This document shows, piece by piece, positions 7,409-11,378 of a stretch of 11,378 nucleotides of DNA. Source of the DNA: an uncultured Lachnospiraceae bacterium (lineage in GTDB: Bacteria; Bacillota; Clostridia; Lachnospirales; Lachnospiraceae); assembly GCA_945836355.1 (NCBI GenBank), contig CAMALD010000019.1, forward strand, positions 1-11,378, given 5' to 3'. The notes beneath the pieces were generated by a model that was not told the origin of the DNA, made no database searches, and saw only the letters and a list, made by a program, of their open reading frames with translations. The position numbers and the translations under genes were made by a program. Position 1 is the first letter of the stretch. The number at the start of each line of letters is the position of its first letter.

Positions 7409-8344
7409 ATGAGTTATATTAAAAAGTATTTTATACTGAAAAAGCACAACTTCAAAGTTGGTTTGATTAAGGCCAAGAGAAGTAAAAACTGTTATATTTT
7501 CCTTGCTCCTTATGCGATATTGTTTTTCTGCTTCAATATTTTGCCGGTATTAAGTTCTATTTTCTTGAGCTTTACGTATTACAACGTACTGGAAAGTCCT
7601 CGGTTTATCGGACTTGATAACTATATCAGCCTTCTGCTTGACGATGACGTATTCCTGATTGGTGTCAAGAACACCTTCATGTTTGCGGTAATCACAGGTC
7701 CTATCGGTTACATAGCTTCGTTCCTGTTTGCATGGCTGATAAACGAGCTGCCTCGATGGATTCGTACCATAGCGGTTATCGTATTCTACGCACCGTCCAT
7801 CGCAGGTAACCTTTTCCAGATATTTACCATCTTCTTCCGTGGAGATATTTATGGTTATGTCAATGCATTTTTGATTCGTGTCGGTATTATTGACCAGCCG
7901 ATTCTGTGGCTGGTTAACCCGACCTACATGATGCCGATTTGTATGCTTGTCACGCTTTGGATGAGTCTCGGTACCGGATTCCTTTCCTTTGTAGCCGGTC
8001 TGCAGGGCGTTGACAGCTCACAGTTTGAGGCCGGATATATGGACGGCGTTAAGAACCGCTGGCAGGAGCTCTGGTATATCACTCTTCCGAACATGAAGCC
8101 GATGCTTTTGTTCGGTGCCGTAATGACAATCACACAGTCCTTCGGTGTCTGTGATGTTACCATGCAGCTCTGTGGTTTCCCAAGTACAGACTACGCTGCA
8201 CGTACGGTAGTTTCTCACCTTTTAGACTATGGTTCGACAAGATTTGAAATGGGCTATGCATCAGCGATTGCGACCATATTGTTCTTAGTCATGATTTTGT
8301 GTAACAATGTGATTCAGAAAGCGTTGAACAGAGTAGGAACCTGA
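7409..8344 (+). CDS. sugar ABC transporter permease, MalF/UgpA type
   Basis: A 311-residue inner-membrane subunit that forms half of the transport channel. About six hydrophobic segments are visible (near 28-54, 88-111, 117-140, 167-195, 230-248 and 283-303) after a basic cytoplasmic start. The ATPase-contact loop (EAA motif) begins at E207 as EAGYMDGVKNRWQELWYITL and continues PNMKP; it has EAG in place of the usual EAA, with the conserved Gly and LP retained. AGGAGG (7393-7398) overlaps the stop codon of the binding protein gene, so translation is probably coupled. It pairs with the next permease. No ATPase gene is seen in the window. Confidence 0.95.
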   Translation: MSYIKKYFILKKHNFKVGLIKAKRSKNCYIFLAPYAILFFCFNILPVLSSIFLSFTYYNVLESPRFIGLDNYISLLLDDDVFLIGVKNTFMFAVITGPIGYIASFLFAWLINELPRWIRTIAVIVFYAPSIAGNLFQIFTIFFRGDIYGYVNAFLIRVGIIDQPILWLVNPTYMMPICMLVTLWMSLGTGFLSFVAGLQGVDSSQFEAGYMDGVKNRWQELWYITLPNMKPMLLFGAVMTITQSFGVCDVTMQLCGFPSTDYAARTVVSHLLDYGSTRFEMGYASAIATILFLVMILCNNVIQKALNRVGT

Positions 8345-8374
8345 TGATATCTTATTCGATCATAAATAGTTTGA

Positions 8375-8396
8375 CTGGCTTTATATATAAAGTCAG
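8375..8396 (+). other. intercistronic stem-loop between the two permease genes
   Basis: CTGGCTTTA (8375-8383) pairs with TAAAGTCAG (8388-8396) in a 9-bp stem with one G-T pair and a TATA loop. It lies just before the ribosome binding site of the second permease (8401-8408). No T run follows, so it is not a terminator. It may stabilise the mRNA, guide processing or tune translation of the second permease. Confidence 0.45.
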
Positions 8397-8421
8397 GATA
8401 AGGAAAGGTAAGAGTGTTTGT

Positions 8422-9318
8422 ATGAGCAAAAAGAACAAAGAAGTTGTACAAAAAAATCGTCGAATCAGATTAAAAAGGAGAAAACCGAACCGGTCAAGAG
8501 TGGGTGACTTTTTCCTGTATCTCTTCCTGCTGCTTGTTGCGATCGTAATGGCCCTTCCGATGGTGTTTGCCATCTCGAGTGCGTTGAAGCCTCTTGAAGA
8601 GCTGTTCATGTTCCCGCCGCGTTTCTTTGCAAGAAACCCTACGCTGGATAACTTCTCCGATTTGTTTGTAACAATGGGAAAGTCCTGGGTACCGTTTTCC
8701 AGATACCTTTACAATACGGTATTTATCACAGTGGTAGGTACGGTTGGGCACTTGGTAGTTGCGTCCATGGGCGCGTTCGTACTTTCAAAGTATGAATTCC
8801 CGGGCAGTAGAACCTTCTTCAAAATCGTAGTAGTAGCGCTGATGTTCAACGGATATGTAACGTCGATTCCGAACTACCTGATTTTGAGCAAATTGCATCT
8901 TATTGATACTCAGTGGGCAGTTATTATTCCTTCCTTTTCGGCTCCGATGGGACTCTTCCTCATGAAGCAGTTCATGGAAGGTATCCCGATGCCGTTGGTA
9001 GAGGCTGCAAAGATTGATGGTGCGAACGAGTGGGGAGTATTTCGTCAGATTGTGATGCCGAACGTTAAGCCGGCATGGCTGACATTGATTATTTTCTCTG
9101 TACAGAGACTGTGGAACGATAGTGCAGCAACCTACATCTATACAGAGAAAAGAAAGACACTTGTATATGCATTACAGCAGATACAGAGTGGTGGTATCGC
9201 CAGACAGGGACAGATGGCAGCGGTTTCCGTTATTGTCATGATAGTTCCGATCATTGTTTTCATCCTGTCACAGAGTCAGATTTTGGAAACAATGGCATCC
9301 TCCGGATTAAAAGATTAA
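8422..9318 (+). CDS. sugar ABC transporter permease, MalG/carbohydrate type
   Basis: A 298-residue partner permease of the same importer. A strongly basic tail of about 30 residues leads into six likely membrane segments. The family pattern is plain: an early PMVFAISSALKP, and a canonical EAA loop starting at E194 (EAAKIDGANEWGVFRQIVMP). The start ATG 8422 has AGGAAAGG at 8401-8408, a slightly long spacing, and gives the usual family length. An in-frame ATG at 8344 overlaps the previous stop (TGATG) and has TAGGA five bases ahead. It would add 26 residues that look like spacer translation and cover the hairpin, so it is less likely but not excluded. Confidence 0.92.
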   Translation: MSKKNKEVVQKNRRIRLKRRKPNRSRVGDFFLYLFLLLVAIVMALPMVFAISSALKPLEELFMFPPRFFARNPTLDNFSDLFVTMGKSWVPFSRYLYNTVFITVVGTVGHLVVASMGAFVLSKYEFPGSRTFFKIVVVALMFNGYVTSIPNYLILSKLHLIDTQWAVIIPSFSAPMGLFLMKQFMEGIPMPLVEAAKIDGANEWGVFRQIVMPNVKPAWLTLIIFSVQRLWNDSAATYIYTEKRKTLVYALQQIQSGGIARQGQMAAVSVIVMIVPIIVFILSQSQILETMASSGLKD

Positions 9319-9339
9319 GACGAAAGGCCAGGCGATTAT

Positions 9340-10872
9340 ATGAAAAAGAGATTAGCGAGAATAGGAGCGTTTCTGGTATGCATGATCATCGGTCTTTCGA
9401 CGACGATGACTGCATATGCGGAAGAAGGTTATACATACAACTACGACTGGTGGGAGGAAGTTCAGTACTCTCCGGATGCTTATGAGGTGGTAGGTGTATA
9501 TACTGCAGCAGCGCTGGGGCTTGATAAGAAGCTCAACAAGCCGCAGGGCTTGTTCGTCAGCGGCAACAAGGTATATATTGTTGATTCGGGCAACAACCGT
9601 ATCATTGAATTGGTCAGAGAGGGCGCCGAGTCGTTTTCTGTCAGTCGCATAATAGAAGAATTTAACGGTCCTGTAGAGGTGAACACCTTTAACTATCCGA
9701 CCGATATTGCGGTGTCGGAGGAAGGCGATTTATACATTGCAGACCAGAACAATGGAAGAGTATTAAAGCTGGATAAGGATTTGAATTATATTTCGGAGTT
9801 TGTGAAACCAACGGATTCCACCTTTGATCAGTCGATAGACTTTCTTCCGTCAAAAATTGTTATTGATACTGCGGGTCGTGTTTACTGCATCGCGGTAAAC
9901 GTGAACAAGGGTCTGATCAAGTATGAGCCGGACGGAGTATTCTCCGGATTTGTCGGAGCTACTAAGGTTACCTACAGCTGGACGGATTATATCTGGAAGA
10001 AATTCGCTACAAAGGCTCAGAGAGCTCAGATGGAAAACTTTGTTCCGACCGAGTACAACAACATTTACATGGATTATGACGGATTTATTTACACATGTAC
10101 GAATAATGTTACAACCAATGATGTCAGATCGGGAAGTGTAGACCCAATCCGCAGACTGAATATGATGGGAAATGATATTCTTATCCGAAACGGTAACTTT
10201 TATGTTATCGGTGATGTTCAGATGGAAGCCGGAGGTGGTTACGATGGTTGTTCTCTGATTGTGGATATCACGGCAATGAATAATGATGTATATGTTGCAC
10301 TGGATAAGGTGAGAGGAAGACTGTTCGCATATGATGATCAGGGAAGATTGCTATATGCGTTTGGTGGGAACGGTATGATGGACGGATGCTTCCGCCAGCC
10401 GATTGCACTCGACCATATGGGACACGACCTCATTGTTCTGGATACACTGAACTGCAGCATCACTCTTTTCGCACCAACCTCATACGGAAATGATATTTAT
10501 GATGCGATTGAACAGTTCCAGAATGGTCAGTATAACGAGTCGGGTGAAACCTGGCAGAAGGTTATGGACCAGAACGGTAACTACGATCTCGCATATATCG
10601 GTATTGGCCGTGCCCTGATGGGTGAGAAAAAGTACAAAGAGGCGCTTGATTATTTCAAATTAAAGTGGGATGTTTCAAACTACTCCAAGGCTTTCAAGCA
10701 GTATCGTAAGGAGTGGGTGGAAGAAAACATCATGTTGATTATTGCTATAGTATTCCTGGTGCTCTGCGTGCCGCTTATTATCGGAAAAATCAAGAGAATC
10801 AAGTTCCAGATTGATACGGCGGATATTTTCAAGTATAATCTGTATGACGAAAATAAAAAGGAAAAGAAATAG
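9340..10872 (+). CDS. secreted NHL-repeat beta-propeller protein with TPR-like segment and C-terminal membrane anchor
   Basis: A 510-residue protein with a Sec signal peptide (likely cut after AYA, residue 27), then NHL-type propeller blades (about 60-380). Blades include KPQGLFVSGNKVYIVDSGNN, YPTDIAVSEEGDLYIADQNN and a last one with RQPIALDHMGHDLIVLDTLN. A TPR-like helical region (about 388-450) contains AYIGIGRALMGEKKYKEALD. One membrane segment follows (about 464-482), then a basic tail facing the cytoplasm. The propeller and helices should therefore be outside the cell, held at the membrane. NHL propellers are known mainly as binding or scaffold surfaces; no catalytic motif was recognised. 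It starts 21 bases after the permease stop, with GAAAGG at 9322-9327, and runs into the Yip1 gene after 11 bases. A role as a sensor, scaffold or accessory binding partner of the importer is inference only. Confidence 0.88.
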   Translation: MKKRLARIGAFLVCMIIGLSTTMTAYAEEGYTYNYDWWEEVQYSPDAYEVVGVYTAAALGLDKKLNKPQGLFVSGNKVYIVDSGNNRIIELVREGAESFSVSRIIEEFNGPVEVNTFNYPTDIAVSEEGDLYIADQNNGRVLKLDKDLNYISEFVKPTDSTFDQSIDFLPSKIVIDTAGRVYCIAVNVNKGLIKYEPDGVFSGFVGATKVTYSWTDYIWKKFATKAQRAQMENFVPTEYNNIYMDYDGFIYTCTNNVTTNDVRSGSVDPIRRLNMMGNDILIRNGNFYVIGDVQMEAGGGYDGCSLIVDITAMNNDVYVALDKVRGRLFAYDDQGRLLYAFGGNGMMDGCFRQPIALDHMGHDLIVLDTLNCSITLFAPTSYGNDIYDAIEQFQNGQYNESGETWQKVMDQNGNYDLAYIGIGRALMGEKKYKEALDYFKLKWDVSNYSKAFKQYRKEWVEENIMLIIAIVFLVLCVPLIIGKIKRIKFQIDTADIFKYNLYDENKKEKK

Positions 10873-10883
10873 AGGAGGCAGAG

Positions 10884-11378
10884 ATGTTAGAAAAATTAAA
10901 AGATAAAGAAACATATCGTAAGTATTTCAAGTCTTTGCGGTTCTCTCTTCATTGTATCACTCATCCGCTTGACGGATTTTGGGATTTGACACACGAGAAG
11001 CGTGGAACAGTCGCAGCGGCGAACACAATTCTATTGCTGACGATACTTGCACGTATTTTGAAGCTGCAGTATTCGGGCTTTGTATTTAATCAGGTAAACT
11101 GGTCAAGAATCAATATTTTCCTGTACATTGCAAGTATTGTGTTTCCGTTGGCACTTTGGTGCGTGGGCAACTGGGGCTTGACAACACTTTTTGATGGTAA
11201 AGGAAAACTGTGGCAGGTATATATGGCAACTTGTTATGCATTGACACCGTACCCGCTGATACAGTTCCCGTTGATTATTTTAAGTAATGTCATCATTGAT
11301 GAGGAAGGCGCATTTTATTATTTCCTGAGTTCGTTTTCCTTGGTGTGGGGAGTCCTGCTTGTAATTGCGGCTATGATT
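10884..11378 (+). CDS. Yip1-family multi-pass membrane protein (partial, runs off the window)
   Basis: The first 165 residues are present and the frame is open to the window end. AGGAGG (10873-10878) overlaps the stop codon of the NHL gene and lies five bases before ATG 10884, so the genes are in one operon. The Yip1-domain pattern seen in bacterial members is visible: HPLDGFWDL (27-35), WGLTTLFDGKG (97-107) and the ALTPYPL block (119-125). Hydrophobic segments lie near 43-60, 75-97, 114-138 and 145-165. The function of bacterial Yip1 proteins is poorly known; the eukaryotic relatives act in vesicle traffic, which does not transfer here. Linkage to a sugar importer and an NHL protein suggests a membrane partner in the same process. 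Confidence 0.85.
   Translation, partial: MLEKLKDKETYRKYFKSLRFSLHCITHPLDGFWDLTHEKRGTVAAANTILLLTILARILKLQYSGFVFNQVNWSRINIFLYIASIVFPLALWCVGNWGLTTLFDGKGKLWQVYMATCYALTPYPLIQFPLIILSNVIIDEEGAFYYFLSSFSLVWGVLLVIAAMI

Noticed and set aside
8371..8399. Internal promoter suggested by TTGACT before the second permease
   Set aside because: No acceptable -10 lies 16-18 bases downstream; the sequence is better explained as one side of the intercistronic hairpin.
1..11378. CRISPR arrays, tRNA or rRNA genes, insertion sequences, phage genes, defence systems
   Set aside because: None was seen on reading: no spaced repeats, no transposase or terminal inverted repeats, no RNA gene folds recognised, and the window is nearly filled by intact metabolic and transport genes.

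Overview
The window looks like part of a Clostridia chromosome, most likely from a Lachnospiraceae-type gut or rumen anaerobe. This is an inference from gene families, strong AGGAGG-type ribosome binding sites, AT-rich spacers and tight operon packing; no marker gene is present to confirm it. The whole stretch is a carbohydrate uptake and utilisation region.

Layout. Positions 1-25 may be the last codons of an upstream gene. Positions 47-3130 (+) encode a full-length cytoplasmic GH2 beta-galactosidase of the LacZ type, with its catalytic residues visible. It converges on an AraC-family regulator (3212-4162, -). The short gap between them holds two hairpins, one of which looks like a bidirectional terminator and includes the regulator's own stop codon. 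A 313-base AT-rich divergent region (4163-4475) separates the regulator from a rightward operon. It contains a perfect TATAAT box with no good -35 element, a 14-base palindrome, a 20-base A/T-only palindrome and short direct repeats.

The operon (4476 to beyond 11378, +) encodes, in order: a very large membrane-anchored solute-binding protein with two tandem carbohydrate-binding-like modules ahead of its binding domain; two MalF/MalG-type sugar ABC permeases; a secreted NHL beta-propeller protein with a TPR-like segment and one C-terminal membrane anchor; and a Yip1-family multi-pass membrane protein cut off by the window end. No ABC ATPase is present, so the importer probably borrows a shared MsmX/MsmK-type ATPase.

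How they may work together. The regulator's cupin domain would sense a sugar and activate the divergent operon. The large binding protein would catch an oligosaccharide or glycan fragment, possibly helped by its two accessory modules, and pass it to the permeases. A beta-galactosidase like the one next door could cut the imported sugar. The roles of the NHL/TPR protein and the Yip1 protein are unknown. Their position in the operon suggests a membrane-associated accessory part of the transporter, and this is the least described part of the window.
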